A stretch of DNA of 64,000 bases from Microvirga ossetica (GCF_002741015.1 NZ_CP016616.1:4125501-4189500); one strand, 5' to 3'. Positions 25,868 through 35,007 are shown, numbered from the stretch's first letter. Notes: generated by a model not told the origin, from the letters alone. Made by a program: numbers and translations.

Positions 25868-26419
25868 CTACCGCCCGAAGCGTGCCAGGAGAGCAGTTCT
25901 CCGCGCTGCGGGCCACTGTCTCACGACGAGAGGCGCCGTGCCTTGCTCGACATCGACACCTTCTCCTGAACCGAGGTTGACTCCGCGGGCATTGGTCGCC
26001 CGCCGCACCGAGACGCGGCCCGTCACCACGAAGACCGCGGTCTTGCCGGTACTGACATCGACGACCCATTGGGTGCCGCGCACTGCGGCAATCGCCTGCG
26101 GGGTCTGCACCTGAAAGCCCTGCCGGAGTGCTCCCGTTGGAGCGTCGATGAGAACGGCACGGTTCTGCAGATTGACGGCATCGGGAACGGCGTCCCGGTT
26201 CCGGTCCACGAGATTGAACGCAGCCCCTGCTTCGGCTTCGATGGTGAGACCGTCGCGACAGCGCAGAATCTGCCTTTGCGGAGATCCCACGGCCTGCAGC
26301 ACGCATCCGCTTCCCTGCGCGAAAGCTTCGTCGGCCAGAGCGCAGGCGAAGACCATGGCGAGAAAAGAGCGGGTTGCAGCGGGAAAAACTGCTCGTCGGC
26401 CTGTTTGGTGCGAGACCAT
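25868..26419 (-). CDS. Exported FecR-domain protein
   Basis: A 183-residue exported protein. The signal region has hydrophobic FLAMVFACALADEAFA and a likely cut at AFA-Q. The FecR-like beta domain includes FQVQTPQAIAAVRGTQWVVD and TAVFVVTGRVSVRR, typical of periplasmic FecR modules without a membrane anchor. Two cysteines (GCVLQ, LRCRDG) may form a disulfide. Start: ATG at 26419 after GGAGAG, preferred over 26479. FecR-like proteins encoded just before CHASE2 cyclases are a recurrent pairing, so it may present the signal to the sensor. No sigma/TonB partner is nearby. Confidence 0.87.
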   Translation of the reverse strand: MVSHQTGRRAVFPAATRSFLAMVFACALADEAFAQGSGCVLQAVGSPQRQILRCRDGLTIEAEAGAAFNLVDRNRDAVPDAVNLQNRAVLIDAPTGALRQGFQVQTPQAIAAVRGTQWVVDVSTGKTAVFVVTGRVSVRRATNARGVNLGSGEGVDVEQGTAPLVVRQWPAARRTALLARFGR

Positions 26420-26566
26420 GATCACTCTCCAGGGCCGAAAGAACGTAACATCATCCAAGAATGAAACGATGGACGGCATTTTATACTATGCGGAACGACG
26501 GAGGACTAGCGATGTGCCGGATATCACTTTCCGATGCACCGCCTCGATGCGCCGGCGACTGGCCCG

Positions 26567-27340
26567 TCAGCGCCGCTGGGCGATGAAAAACAGACGGGGA
26601 AAGCGCAGGAGAACCTTGCCGTCGCTTTGAGCGGGATAGGCTTTTGCGACCTCGGCGCGATAGCGGCGCAGATATTCCTCCTGCTGCTCATCCGTCAGCG
26701 GATCGAGATAAGGCTTCAGGCCCGTGCTCTTGAACCATTCGGCGATGGCGGCAGCATTCTCAAGAGGGTGAACATAGGTCGTCTGCCAGATATCGACCGA
26801 ACAACCTGCTCGCGTCAGCCAAGCATAATAATCGACGAACGAGCCGATCTCCTCTCTTGCCTTGGCGGCGGAGGCGAGCTTGTCCGCCCATGGTCCCTCC
26901 TGCGCAACCTGCCGCATGAGACGATGGGATGGCTCAGTGAGGTTGTTCGGCATTTGGACGGCAAGGCATCCGCCGTCGGTCAGGAGGGAGACGAGGCGTT
27001 CGAGGAGCGGGGAGTGGTTGGGGAGCCATTGCAGCATCGCGTTGGCAAAGATCAGGTCGAAGCGCTCGTTCGGCTGCCACGTCGCGACATCGGCTTCTTC
27101 GAACGTCAAGTCGGGAAGACGTCCGCGTGCCTTGGACAACATGTCGGGAGAATTGTCGAGGCCGAGAACCCGTGCGGAGGGAAACCGCCTGACGATCAAT
27201 TCCGTGCTGTTGCCAGGCCCGCATCCGAGATCGACGCAGTTCCGGGGCTCTTTCAAAGGCACTCGGTTCAGCAGATCGATGGATGGCCGGGTGCGTTCGT
27301 CCTCGAACTTCAGATATTGGCCTGCGTCCCAATCCTTCAC
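26567..27340 (-). CDS. tam: Trans-aconitate 2-methyltransferase
   Basis: A 257-residue SAM-dependent methyltransferase that detoxifies trans-aconitate, an inhibitor of aconitase. E. coli Tam is 252 residues and begins with the same pattern as here ([20 protein letters not shown]). The SAM site is [12 protein letters not shown]; further motifs are [11 protein letters not shown] and [16 protein letters not shown], then [12 protein letters not shown]. Start: GTG at 27340, since AAGGGGAA precedes it at good distance and the residues before it are not conserved in the family. It is divergent from the M20 peptidase gene. Confidence 0.93.
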   Translation of the reverse strand: MKDWDAGQYLKFEDERTRPSIDLLNRVPLKEPRNCVDLGCGPGNSTELIVRRFPSARVLGLDNSPDMLSKARGRLPDLTFEEADVATWQPNERFDLIFANAMLQWLPNHSPLLERLVSLLTDGGCLAVQMPNNLTEPSHRLMRQVAQEGPWADKLASAAKAREEIGSFVDYYAWLTRAGCSVDIWQTTYVHPLENAAAIAEWFKSTGLKPYLDPLTDEQQEEYLRRYRAEVAKAYPAQSDGKVLLRFPRLFFIAQRR

Positions 27341-27574
27341 CGGAATTCCCCTTCGTGGCTGCAGGGCTTGAAATACGATTTTAGGCGAGTGGTGTGAAGA
27401 CCTGCGCGATTCCGTCGGCATGATCGATTTGGCAGACTGGCTCGGCGGACGAAGCCTCTCGAAAGGCGCGCGATTCGGGCTTTTGCGCCCGGCATTGAGG
27501 CGCTACAACACCAGCCCCATCCCTGAGAAACTCTTTCGGCGCCGATCTTTCGGGGCGAGCAACGAGGAAATTCC

Positions 27575-28963
27575 GTGACCGATCATCTCCCTGCCGTACT
27601 CGACCGCATCGATGCCGATCTCGAGAAGAGCCTCGAGCGGCTCTTCGAATTCATCCGGATTCCAAGCATCTCGACCGATCCCACCTATAAGGAAGAGTGC
27701 CGCCGGGCGGCGGAATGGCTTGCGGCTGAGCTGCGCGATCTCGGCTTCGATGCGTCTGCGCGGATTACGGGCGGCCACCCGATGGTTGTCGGCCATCATG
27801 TGCACGGCGCGGAAGGGCCGCATGCGCTGTTCTACGGGCACTACGATGTGCAGCCGGTCGATCCCATCGAGCTGTGGGACACGCCGCCCTTCGAGCCGAC
27901 GCTGGTGGCCGCTCCCAATGGCGACACCTGGATCGTCGCACGGGGCGCGTCCGACGACAAAGGTGCCCTGATGACCTTCATCGAGGCCTGCCGGGCCTGG
28001 AAGGCCGTGTCAGGCGACCTTCCCATCCGCGTCTCGATCCTGCTCGAAGGCGAGGAGGAATCCGGCAGTCCCAGCCTCAAGCCGTTCCTGGAGGCGAACC
28101 ACAAGGAACTGTCGGCGGATGTGGCGCTCGTTTGCGACACGGATATGTGGGACAACGACACCCCGGCCGTGACGACGATGCTGCGCGGACTGGTAGGCGA
28201 GGAGGTGGAGATCACCTGCGCCGACAGGGACCTCCATTCCGGCATGTTCGGCTCTGCCGCTCGCAATCCGATTCACCTGCTCACCGAAATCCTCGCCTCG
28301 CTGCGCAATGCGGACGGACATATCGCTCTGCCCGGCTTCTACGACGGCGTGCAGGAGCTGCCGGCTGAGGTGAAAGATCAGTGGAACCGCTTGCCATTCG
28401 ATGAGGCAGGCTTCCTCGGTGAGGTGGGCTTGAGCATTCCGGCTGGTGAGAAAGGGCGCAGCGTGCTGGAGCAGGTCTGGGCGCGCCCGACCTGCGAGGT
28501 CAACGGGATCGTCGGCGGCTATACCGGCGAAGGCTTCAAGACGGTCATTCCGTCGAAAGCCTCCGCCAAGGTGTCGTTCCGTCTCGTGACCGGGCAGGAT
28601 CCGGCGAAGGTCCGGGAAGCTTTCCGCACCCATGTGCAAGCGCGGATACCAGCCGATTGCACCGTGACCTTCAAGGAGCATGGCGGGAGCCCGGCGCTCA
28701 GCCTGCCGCTTGAAGGACCATGGCTCAAGCCGACCTTGAAGGCGCTGACCGATGAATGGGGCAGGGAGGCAGCGCTCGCCGGAACCGGCGGCTCCATTCC
28801 CATCGTCGGCGACTTCAAGCGCCTGCTCAACATGGACGCGTTGATGGTGGGCTTCGCCCGCTTCGACAACCGGGTGCATTCACCGAACGAGAAATACGAT
28901 CTATCGAGCTTCCATCACGGCATCCGGTCGTGGGCTCGGATCCTGGCGGCGTTCGCCCGTTAG
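27575..28963 (+). CDS. M20-family metallopeptidase (dipeptidase type)
   Basis: A 462-residue cytosolic di-zinc peptidase of the M20/CNDP-like branch. Metal and catalytic residues are present: H89 and D91 in YGHYDVQPVD, the Asp in GASDDKG (127-128), the Glu pair in EGEEESGS (about 160-162), and CDTDMWDN. The lid/dimerisation domain covers about 200-350. The C-terminal His is in NRVHSPNEKYDL. The GTG start at 27575 follows GAGGAAA. Members cleave dipeptides or N-acyl amino acids; specificity is not resolved. The 230 bp before it are a divergent promoter region shared with tam. Confidence 0.92.
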   Translation: MTDHLPAVLDRIDADLEKSLERLFEFIRIPSISTDPTYKEECRRAAEWLAAELRDLGFDASARITGGHPMVVGHHVHGAEGPHALFYGHYDVQPVDPIELWDTPPFEPTLVAAPNGDTWIVARGASDDKGALMTFIEACRAWKAVSGDLPIRVSILLEGEEESGSPSLKPFLEANHKELSADVALVCDTDMWDNDTPAVTTMLRGLVGEEVEITCADRDLHSGMFGSAARNPIHLLTEILASLRNADGHIALPGFYDGVQELPAEVKDQWNRLPFDEAGFLGEVGLSIPAGEKGRSVLEQVWARPTCEVNGIVGGYTGEGFKTVIPSKASAKVSFRLVTGQDPAKVREAFRTHVQARIPADCTVTFKEHGGSPALSLPLEGPWLKPTLKALTDEWGREAALAGTGGSIPIVGDFKRLLNMDALMVGFARFDNRVHSPNEKYDLSSFHHGIRSWARILAAFAR

Positions 28964-29003
28964 GAAAGCCTTCCGGCAGCTTTCACAGATTCTGTCCTCA
29001 AAC

Positions 29004-29040
29004 GTCGCCATGGATTCAACTGACGTGGATCCATGGCGAC
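29004..29040. promoter_or_regulatory. 12-bp inverted repeat between the M20 and DUF2189 genes
   Basis: GTCGCCATGGAT (29004-29015) and ATCCATGGCGAC (29029-29040) are exact complements 13 bases apart. No T-run follows, so it may be an operator or a weak terminator for the peptidase gene 40 bp upstream. Nothing else recognisable lies in 28964-29154. Confidence 0.55.
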
Positions 29041-29154
29041 ATCCAAATCGTTCCGCCCTATATTGACGGTATCGGTTACGGTTACGCGTGACCTCGCACG
29101 ATGCACGCACGGCCGTGATCTCAACTGCCAAGGTTCAGCCCTGGAGGAGCGAGT

Positions 29155-29979
29155 ATGGCCAATTTTCATATTGTCGCCGGCGCTAGCGAGGTTCCGGCCC
29201 ATCCCGTTGTCAGAAAGATCACGACCGCCGATCTGAAGGAAGCTTTGACGAAAGGGTTCGACGATTTCTGGGCCATGCCCTCCCATCTCGTCTTCCTCGG
29301 GCTGATCTATCCCATCCTCGGCGCGTGTCTCGCAGCGCTGACCTTCACCAACAACGCTCTTCCGCTCCTCTTTCCGTTGGCTTCAGGCTTCGCGCTGGTC
29401 GGACCCTTTGCCGGCATCGGCCTCTATGAGATCAGCCGTCGGCGGGAACTCGGTCTTCCCGTGTCCTGGCAGGACGCGTTCGACGTCCTGAAGTCGCCTT
29501 CGATCCCGTCGATCATCGGGCTGGGCGTCCTGCTGCTCGCGATCTTTCTGATCTGGCTGACGACGGCGCGCCTGCTCTACCAATCGCTCTTCGGCTATGC
29601 AGCGCCTACCTCCTATCCGGAGTTCATTCAGCAGGTTCTCACCACCTCCGAAGGCATGAAGCTGATCGTTCTCGGCAACGCCCTCGGCTTCGTCTTCGCC
29701 GTGGCGGTCTTAAGCATCAGCGTGATCTCTTTCCCGCTTCTGCTCGACCGCGATGTCGGAGTGGCAGTGGCCGTCTATACCTCGATCAAGGCCGTCGCGA
29801 TGAACCCGGTCACCATGGCGATCTGGGGATTGATCGTGGCAGCTGCTCTCCTCATCGGCTCCATCCCGCTCTTCGTCGGGCTCGCGATCGTGATGCCTGT
29901 GCTGGGTCATGCGACATGGCACCTGTATCGCCGGGTCGTCGAGCCGCCGCATCCGGACGACGCTCATCCCGCGGTGTGA
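29155..29979 (+). CDS. DUF2189 integral membrane protein
   Basis: A 274-residue inner-membrane protein with about six to seven hydrophobic helices. It opens with a cytosolic stretch carrying VRKITTADLKEALTKGFDDF, the DUF2189 hallmark, then HLVFLGLIYPILGACL. A conserved loop, GIGLYEISRRRELGLPVSW, follows helix 2-3. Function is unknown. Proteins of this family are often encoded beside cytochrome oxidase genes, and here it is convergent with a cox operon. The ATG at 29155 follows GGAGG. A strong terminator ends the gene. Confidence 0.88.
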   Translation: MANFHIVAGASEVPAHPVVRKITTADLKEALTKGFDDFWAMPSHLVFLGLIYPILGACLAALTFTNNALPLLFPLASGFALVGPFAGIGLYEISRRRELGLPVSWQDAFDVLKSPSIPSIIGLGVLLLAIFLIWLTTARLLYQSLFGYAAPTSYPEFIQQVLTTSEGMKLIVLGNALGFVFAVAVLSISVISFPLLLDRDVGVAVAVYTSIKAVAMNPVTMAIWGLIVAAALLIGSIPLFVGLAIVMPVLGHATWHLYRRVVEPPHPDDAHPAV

Positions 29980-30002
29980 TGTGCGGCTCAGTTCGTGGAG
30001 CA

Positions 30003-30031
30003 GGCGGTCCGGGAAACCGGGCCGCCTTTTT
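30003..30031. terminator. Rho-independent terminator between DUF2189 and the cox operon
   Basis: GGCGGTCCGG (30003-30012), tetraloop GAAA and CCGGGCCGCC (30017-30026), with one T/G wobble pair, followed by TTTTT (30027-30031). It ends the rightward DUF2189 transcript; only four bases separate it from the convergent oxidase gene. Confidence 0.85.
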
Positions 30032-30034
30032 CGA

Positions 30035-30370
30035 TCATGAGCCGGATCCGAAGAAGTGTATTCTGGAGAGAAGCGTGTAATCCGCCTCGAGCACCATGAT
30101 CGCCACGAAGACCAGGACGGCGCTGATCGGGACTAGGATGGCATAGACCAGCGACAGCCGTTCCCAGGCCATGTGCATGAACACGGAGACGATGAGGCCC
30201 GCTTTCAGCATCATGAACAGGAGGATGAGGGAATACCGGAGAAGCCCCTGGACCTGGAAATAATCGACGAAATACGAGCAGGCGCTCAGGATGAACAGCC
30301 AGGCCCAGACCACCAGATAGAGCTTGATGGGATGCTGCTGTCCCTGAGCATGAGCGGATGCCTGTGCCAT
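30035..30370 (-). CDS. Cytochrome c oxidase subunit IV (bacterial CyoD/CoxQ-like)
   Basis: A 111-residue small oxidase subunit with three hydrophobic helices: LYLVVWAWLFILSACSYFVDY, LLRYSLILLFMMLKAGLIVSVF (as LLRYSLILLF then MMLKAGLIVSVF) and LVYAILVPISAVLVFVAIMV. The family stabilises the Cu-B site and assembly rather than carrying cofactors. Start: the ATG at 30370 has GGTGAG seven bases upstream, while an ATG at 30376 would be too close. It is last in the five-gene oxidase operon; GGTGAG overlaps the subunit III stop. Confidence 0.85.
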   Translation of the reverse strand: MAQASAHAQGQQHPIKLYLVVWAWLFILSACSYFVDYFQVQGLLRYSLILLFMMLKAGLIVSVFMHMAWERLSLVYAILVPISAVLVFVAIMVLEADYTLLSRIHFFGSGS

Positions 30371-30378
30371 GGCCATTC

Positions 30379-31101
30379 TCACCAAAGATAGAAGAACGCG
30401 AAGATGAAGACCCAGACGAGATCGACGAAGTGCCAGTAGAGGCCCATGATCTCGACCGATTCATAATTGCCCTTCCGGCTCGTGAAGAAGCCCCGGCTTT
30501 CCTGATCGTAATCGCCACGCCAGACCTTGCGCGCAATGATGAGAAGGAAGATGACGCCGATGCTCACATGGGTGCCGTGAAAGCCCGTGATCATGAAGAA
30601 CGACGAGCCGAACTGCGCCGCGCCAAAGGGATTGGCCCAGGGCCGGACGCCTTCGTGGATCAGCTTCGTCCATTCGAAAGCCTGCATGCCGACGAAGGTG
30701 GCGCCGAGCAGCGCCGTCACCAGCATCAGGATCGCCGTTTTCCTGCGGTCGCGGCGATAGCCGAAATTCACCGCCATCGCCATCGTCCCGCTGCTGCTGA
30801 TCAGCACGAAGGTCATGATCGCGATCAGGATAAGGGGAAGAGTCACGCCGCCGATGGTCAGAGCGAAGACTTCGCTGGGATTGGGCCACGGCACGGTCGT
30901 GGACATGCGCGCGGTCATGTAGGAGATCAGGAAACAGCTGAAGACGAAGGTGTCGCTGAGGAGAAAGATCCACATCATGGCCTTTCCCCAGGACACATTC
31001 CTGAACGCCTTCCTGTCCGACGAGAAATCGGCCGCGATGCTTTTCAGCCCCGAGGTTTCCGTCGGAGTTGCCAAATCACGTGTCAGAGTCTGATCCGCCA
31101 T
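30379..31101 (-). CDS. coxP: Cytochrome c oxidase subunit III, second paralogue (CoxP-like)
   Basis: A 240-residue haem-copper oxidase subunit III. A 40-residue cytosolic N-terminus precedes helix 1 (AMMWIFLLSDTFVFSCFLISY), whose W-FL-SDTF pattern is typical. The conserved GFHGTHVSIGVIFLL and GLYWHFVDLVWVFIFAFFYLW blocks are intact, including the WHFVD motif near the C-terminus. It has seven helices as in full-length subunit III. The ATG at 31101 begins MADQTLTRD. It follows another subunit III gene by 14 bp, an order known from rhizobial coxMNOP. Confidence 0.9.
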   Translation of the reverse strand: MADQTLTRDLATPTETSGLKSIAADFSSDRKAFRNVSWGKAMMWIFLLSDTFVFSCFLISYMTARMSTTVPWPNPSEVFALTIGGVTLPLILIAIMTFVLISSSGTMAMAVNFGYRRDRRKTAILMLVTALLGATFVGMQAFEWTKLIHEGVRPWANPFGAAQFGSSFFMITGFHGTHVSIGVIFLLIIARKVWRGDYDQESRGFFTSRKGNYESVEIMGLYWHFVDLVWVFIFAFFYLW

Positions 31102-31115
31102 ATACAGAGCCTCTC

Positions 31116-31820
31116 TCACGTCAATATTTGCCGGCAGATGTCGACGAACTCGCCGGCCCAGCCCGTCAGGATGCTGAGAAAGACGAGCCAGACGAGCAGC
31201 AGAAAGTGCCAATAGGTCGCGCAGAGGTCGACCGGGAGGCGCAGCCGCGCGGTGTCGGCCGTACGCCACGCCTTCTCGGTGGTTCTGCCGAGGGCCACGA
31301 GCCCGCCCAGGAGATGAAGGCCGTGCAAGCCGGTCAGGACATAGAAGAACGCATTCGCCGGATTGGCTGCCAGCCGGTATCCTTCGCCCGTCAGCTGCTG
31401 CCAGGCAACCAATTGGCCTGACAGAAAGGCCAAAGCGGCAACCCCCGCTGCGACGAGGCCCCATCTCAGGTCCTTCACTTCGCCGCGGCGAGCCGCATTC
31501 CTCGCGCCGTGGAGCGCAATGCTGCTCAAGGCCAGCATCCCCGTGTTCAGCCACAGGATGGTCGGCACCGGCACCGCGCGCCAGTCGGGCAACTGCATGC
31601 GCATCGAATAAGCGCTGATGAAGAGCGCGAAGAAGGAGCCGATGACGGCGAGGAAGATCCACAGGGCGACCTTCGAGGCCGGTATCGGCGCGTCATCTGC
31701 GGCGGGAAGGGCCGCGGTCGCGCCCTGCTCCAGCCAGGGCTTGGAGGCGAGGCCCTGTCTCGAGAGCCACCAGGCTCCGATGCAGGCCAGCACGCTCAGA
31801 AACAGCAGGATGCTAGCCAT
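31116..31820 (-). CDS. coxO: Cytochrome c oxidase subunit III paralogue (CoxO-like)
   Basis: A 234-residue second subunit III-family protein. It begins with a hydrophobic helix (ILLFLSVLACIGAWWL), then a 30-residue loop, then the COX3 core: LWIFLAVIGSFFALFISAYSM, VLTGLHGLHLLGGLVALG and CATYWHFLLLVWLVFL. It is divergent from the downstream paralogue but retains HGLH and WHF. The ATG overlaps the subunit I stop by eight bases, so it is translationally coupled. The symbol rests on gene order and remains tentative. Confidence 0.85.
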   Translation of the reverse strand: MASILLFLSVLACIGAWWLSRQGLASKPWLEQGATAALPAADDAPIPASKVALWIFLAVIGSFFALFISAYSMRMQLPDWRAVPVPTILWLNTGMLALSSIALHGARNAARRGEVKDLRWGLVAAGVAALAFLSGQLVAWQQLTGEGYRLAANPANAFFYVLTGLHGLHLLGGLVALGRTTEKAWRTADTARLRLPVDLCATYWHFLLLVWLVFLSILTGWAGEFVDICRQILT

Positions 31821-33594
31821 GCGCCGGCCCCATTGCGGACCTTGCGGTGCCGGGCTGGTTCTGCGGCAGGAAGTCCTGGTCCGCTCCCGGAACGCTGTAG
31901 TCGTAGGCCCAGCGGTAGACGACCGGCACGTCCTTGCCCCAATTGCCGTGCGGCGGCGGCGTCTCGGGCGTCTGCCATTCGAGCGTCGTTGCGCGCCAGG
32001 GATTGCCGCCGGAGGGTCGGCCGTGGCGCAGGCTCCAGAACAGGTTGAAGACGAAGATCAACTGGATCGCGCCGACGAACAGAGCCACGATCGTGATGAA
32101 CGCATTGAGCGTGTGGGCCGAGGGGGGAACGAAGGACATGTCCGCGATGTCGTGATAGCGGCGCGGGATCCCCATCAGGCCGAGATAGTGCATCGGAAAG
32201 AAGATCGCATAGGCGCCGAGGAAAGTGACCCAGAAATGGATCTTGCCGAGCGTGTCGTTCAGCATGCGCCCGGTCACCTTCGGGTACCAATGATAGATCG
32301 CCCCGAAGATTACGAGGATCGGAGCGACGCCCATCACCATATGGAAATGGGCGACCACGAACATCGTATCCGAGAGTGGAACGTCGACGACCACGTTGCC
32401 GAGAAACAGGCCCGTCAGGCCCCCGTTCACGAAGGTGACGATGAAGGCGAGGGCAAACAGCATCGGAACGTTGAGATGGATGTTCCCGCGCCAGAGGGTC
32501 AGAATCCAGTTATAGACCTTGATCGCGGTCGGGATGGCGATGATCAGCGTGGTGGTGGCGAAGAAGAACCCAAAATAGGGGTTCATGCCGCTGACATACA
32601 TGTGATGCGCCCAGACCACGAAGCTCAGGGCGCCGATGGCAAGCAGGGCCCAGACCATCATGCGGTAGCCGAAGATGTTGCGCCGCGCATTGGTGCTGAT
32701 CAGATCCGAGACGATTCCGAAGGCGGGCAGGGCGACGATGTAGACTTCCGGATGGCCGAAGAACCAGAAGAGATGCTGGAAAAGAAGAGGACTGCCGCCG
32801 CTGCGCTCAAGAGGCTGGCCCATCTCGACGATGGCCGGCATGAAGAAGCTGGTTCCAAAAATCCTGTCGAAGAGCATCATGACGGCACCGACGAACAGGG
32901 CCGGAAAGGCGAGAAGCGCCATGAAGCTTGCCGTGAAGATGCCCCACACGGTGAGAGGCATGCGCATCAGGGTCATGCCGCGCGCGCGCGCCTGAAGCAC
33001 GGTGACCACGTAGTTCAGGCCGCCCATCGTAAAGCCGATGATGAAGATCATCAGGGAGACGAGCATCAGGATGATGCCCCATTCCTGACCTCCGGGCGTG
33101 CCCGAAAGGATGGCCTGCGGCGGATACAGCGTCCAGCCGGCGCCGGTCGGGCCGCCCGGCGCGAAGAAGCTCGCCACGAGCACCAGCACGGCGAGCAGGT
33201 AGACCCAGAAGCTCAGCATGTTGACATAGGGAAACACCATGTCGCGGGCGCCGATCATCAGGGGGATGAGATAGTTGCCGAATCCGCCGAGGAAGAGGGC
33301 GGTCAGCACATAGACCACCATCATCATGCCGTGCATGGTGATGAACTGGTAATAGGCATTGGCATCGATGAAGGCGAAGGCGCCGGGAAATCCGAGCTGC
33401 AGGCGCATCAGCCATGACAGGACGAGGGCGAGCAGCCCGACGGAGAGGGCGACCAGGGAATACTGGATCGCAATGACCTTCGCATCCTGAGCGAAGACGT
33501 ACTTCGTCACCCAGCTATGAGGATGGTAGAGCTCGACATCGTCGATATCGCCCGGTGCAACGACGCCGCCCGGACCAAGTGGCACATCAACCAT
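31813..33594 (-). CDS. coxN: Cytochrome c oxidase subunit I (CoxN-like)
   Basis: A 593-residue catalytic subunit with 12 membrane helices, reducing O2 to water while pumping protons. Ligands are present: low-spin haem His in FITMHGMMM and the partner in VVAHFHMVMG; Cu-B His with the Tyr cross-link and pump Glu in GHPEVY; Cu-B His pair in VWAHHMYVSG. The K-channel lysine appears in TAIKVYNW. The Glu in HPEVY places it in the A1 class. The C-terminal extension of about 60 residues is rich in Pro/Gly. It follows the subunit II gene by 54 bp. Confidence 0.95.
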   Translation of the reverse strand: MVDVPLGPGGVVAPGDIDDVELYHPHSWVTKYVFAQDAKVIAIQYSLVALSVGLLALVLSWLMRLQLGFPGAFAFIDANAYYQFITMHGMMMVVYVLTALFLGGFGNYLIPLMIGARDMVFPYVNMLSFWVYLLAVLVLVASFFAPGGPTGAGWTLYPPQAILSGTPGGQEWGIILMLVSLMIFIIGFTMGGLNYVVTVLQARARGMTLMRMPLTVWGIFTASFMALLAFPALFVGAVMMLFDRIFGTSFFMPAIVEMGQPLERSGGSPLLFQHLFWFFGHPEVYIVALPAFGIVSDLISTNARRNIFGYRMMVWALLAIGALSFVVWAHHMYVSGMNPYFGFFFATTTLIIAIPTAIKVYNWILTLWRGNIHLNVPMLFALAFIVTFVNGGLTGLFLGNVVVDVPLSDTMFVVAHFHMVMGVAPILVIFGAIYHWYPKVTGRMLNDTLGKIHFWVTFLGAYAIFFPMHYLGLMGIPRRYHDIADMSFVPPSAHTLNAFITIVALFVGAIQLIFVFNLFWSLRHGRPSGGNPWRATTLEWQTPETPPPHGNWGKDVPVVYRWAYDYSVPGADQDFLPQNQPGTARSAMGPAHG

Positions 33595-33648
33595 CAGGAT
33601 GCTCTCCTCGGTTGTTTCCGTTTCGTCTCCAGTCGATCAGGCGCGGAT

Positions 33649-34458
33649 CTACTCCACCGGCGACGGCGCGAGGCGAGCGAAGCTCCGCGACGCCTGCTCC
33701 TGCAGCCATGCCTGATAATCCTTCAGTTCCTGAACCACGAGCTTTCCGCGCATCTGCGGGTGGCCGACGCCGCAGAGTTCGGCGCAGAGGACATCGAACG
33801 TTCCCGTCCGCGTCGGCGTGAACCAGATGTAGGAAACCTGGCCCGGCACCATATCCATCTTGGCGCGCAATTCCGGCACATAGAAATTGTGAAGGACGTC
33901 GGCGGAGCGCAGCAGCGCCTTGACCGGCTTGCCGATCGGCAGGTGCAGCTCGCCGCCTTCGATCACCACATCGTCCTGCGATTTCGGATCGTCCTTGTTG
34001 ATGCCGAGCGGGTTATCGGGGCTGATGAGGTGCGCGCCCGAGGTGGCGAGTTGGCCGTCCGCGCCGGGCAGGCGGAAACTCCATTGCCATTGCTGCCCGA
34101 AAATCTCGATGTCGGTGGCGTCCTCCGGAACGGTGATGAACTCCCGCCACACGAAGAGGCCCGGCGTCAGCATGGCCGCGACACCGACGCCCGTGACGAT
34201 CGTCAGCCACCATTCGAGCCTCTTGTTCTCTGGCTCGTAATGCGCCTGCTGCCCCTCCTGATGACGGAATCGGTAGACGCAATATGCCATGAAGAGAACG
34301 ACAGCGACGAAGACCGCGCCGGTGATCCAGAACGTGATGATGATCGTGTTGTCGATATATTGCCAGTTCGACGCGATCGGGGTCCACCACCACGGGCTGA
34401 CGAGGTGGAAAATGACCGAGCCGAGAGCAACCAAAACCAATATCAGCGCTACAGCCAT
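33649..34458 (-). CDS. coxM: Cytochrome c oxidase subunit II (CoxM-like)
   Basis: A 269-residue subunit II. Two membrane helices (about 5-25 and 43-62) precede a periplasmic cupredoxin domain with a complete CuA centre: His in SADVLHNFYVP and the CAELCGVGHPQM block giving two Cys, Glu, His and Met. The electron-entry Trp is in FGQQWQWSFRLP. No CXXCH is present, so no fused cytochrome c. No lipobox is seen. It heads the leftward oxidase operon coxM-N-O-P-subunit IV. Haem O/A synthase and CtaG genes are not in the window. Confidence 0.94.
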   Translation of the reverse strand: MAVALILVLVALGSVIFHLVSPWWWTPIASNWQYIDNTIIITFWITGAVFVAVVLFMAYCVYRFRHQEGQQAHYEPENKRLEWWLTIVTGVGVAAMLTPGLFVWREFITVPEDATDIEIFGQQWQWSFRLPGADGQLATSGAHLISPDNPLGINKDDPKSQDDVVIEGGELHLPIGKPVKALLRSADVLHNFYVPELRAKMDMVPGQVSYIWFTPTRTGTFDVLCAELCGVGHPQMRGKLVVQELKDYQAWLQEQASRSFARLAPSPVE

Positions 34459-35007
34459 TTCTTAGCCATCCTTGCCGTGTCGGGGCCTCGGATATGCAGA
34501 AGGCGATAACTTTATTTCACGCCATTACCTGTTTTGATTGGGAAACTCTAAGACCGGCTTCGATCAAAACAAACGTCTAGGCGATATTTTCTCGCGACTG
34601 GCCGTCTTATACATGCAGGCAACTTCGGTTAAGCCAGTGGCCACATGTGAAATTACACCCGGCCAGACGCCCGGTCAATGAGCCTTGGCCATCCGCCTGA
34701 GCGGCGGAAAGCTTGTCCTCAACCTCCCGAGTGCGAGGCGCGAATGATGCCAGAATGTCACAAATTGTGGATTCCGAAAATGTCGGGTCGCGAGAACATT
34801 GTCTGAGATACGGAACCTATTCCGTTCCAGCTCGGCCGGGTTCGGGACCGCTCTTCGGCGCTGAGCTTATTTTCCTCTCCACTCGACATTTCCGTTCATC
34901 AAATCGAGCAAAAATCGGGAAGCTAGGGTTTTTCCGCAGCGGAAACTATGGTTAGGTACGCCGCCCAATAACACCGGACTGTCCTGGTCATCGCTTGCGG
35001 ATGCTGC
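34459..35007. other. 549-bp divergent intergenic region between coxM and tamA
   Basis: No coding frame with a family look is present. It holds the promoters of the leftward cox operon and the rightward tamA-tamB pair. An 8-bp inverted repeat (GTTTTGAT at 34531-34538, ATCAAAAC at 34563-34570) lies about 75 bp upstream of coxM. GGAAC-N7-GTTCC occurs at 34812-34828. Neither matches a site I can name with confidence. The region is more AT-rich than its neighbours. Confidence 0.5.

Noticed and set aside
27420-27578. A 52-codon plus-strand frame just before the M20 peptidase gene
   Set aside because: It is short, has no convincing ribosome site, and lies in the divergent promoter region; its end overlaps the peptidase start only by chance of frame.
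34531-34570. GTTTTGAT...ATCAAAAC considered as an FNR/FixK box upstream of coxM
   Set aside because: The spacer is 24 bases rather than four, so it does not match the TTGAT-N4-ATCAA pattern.
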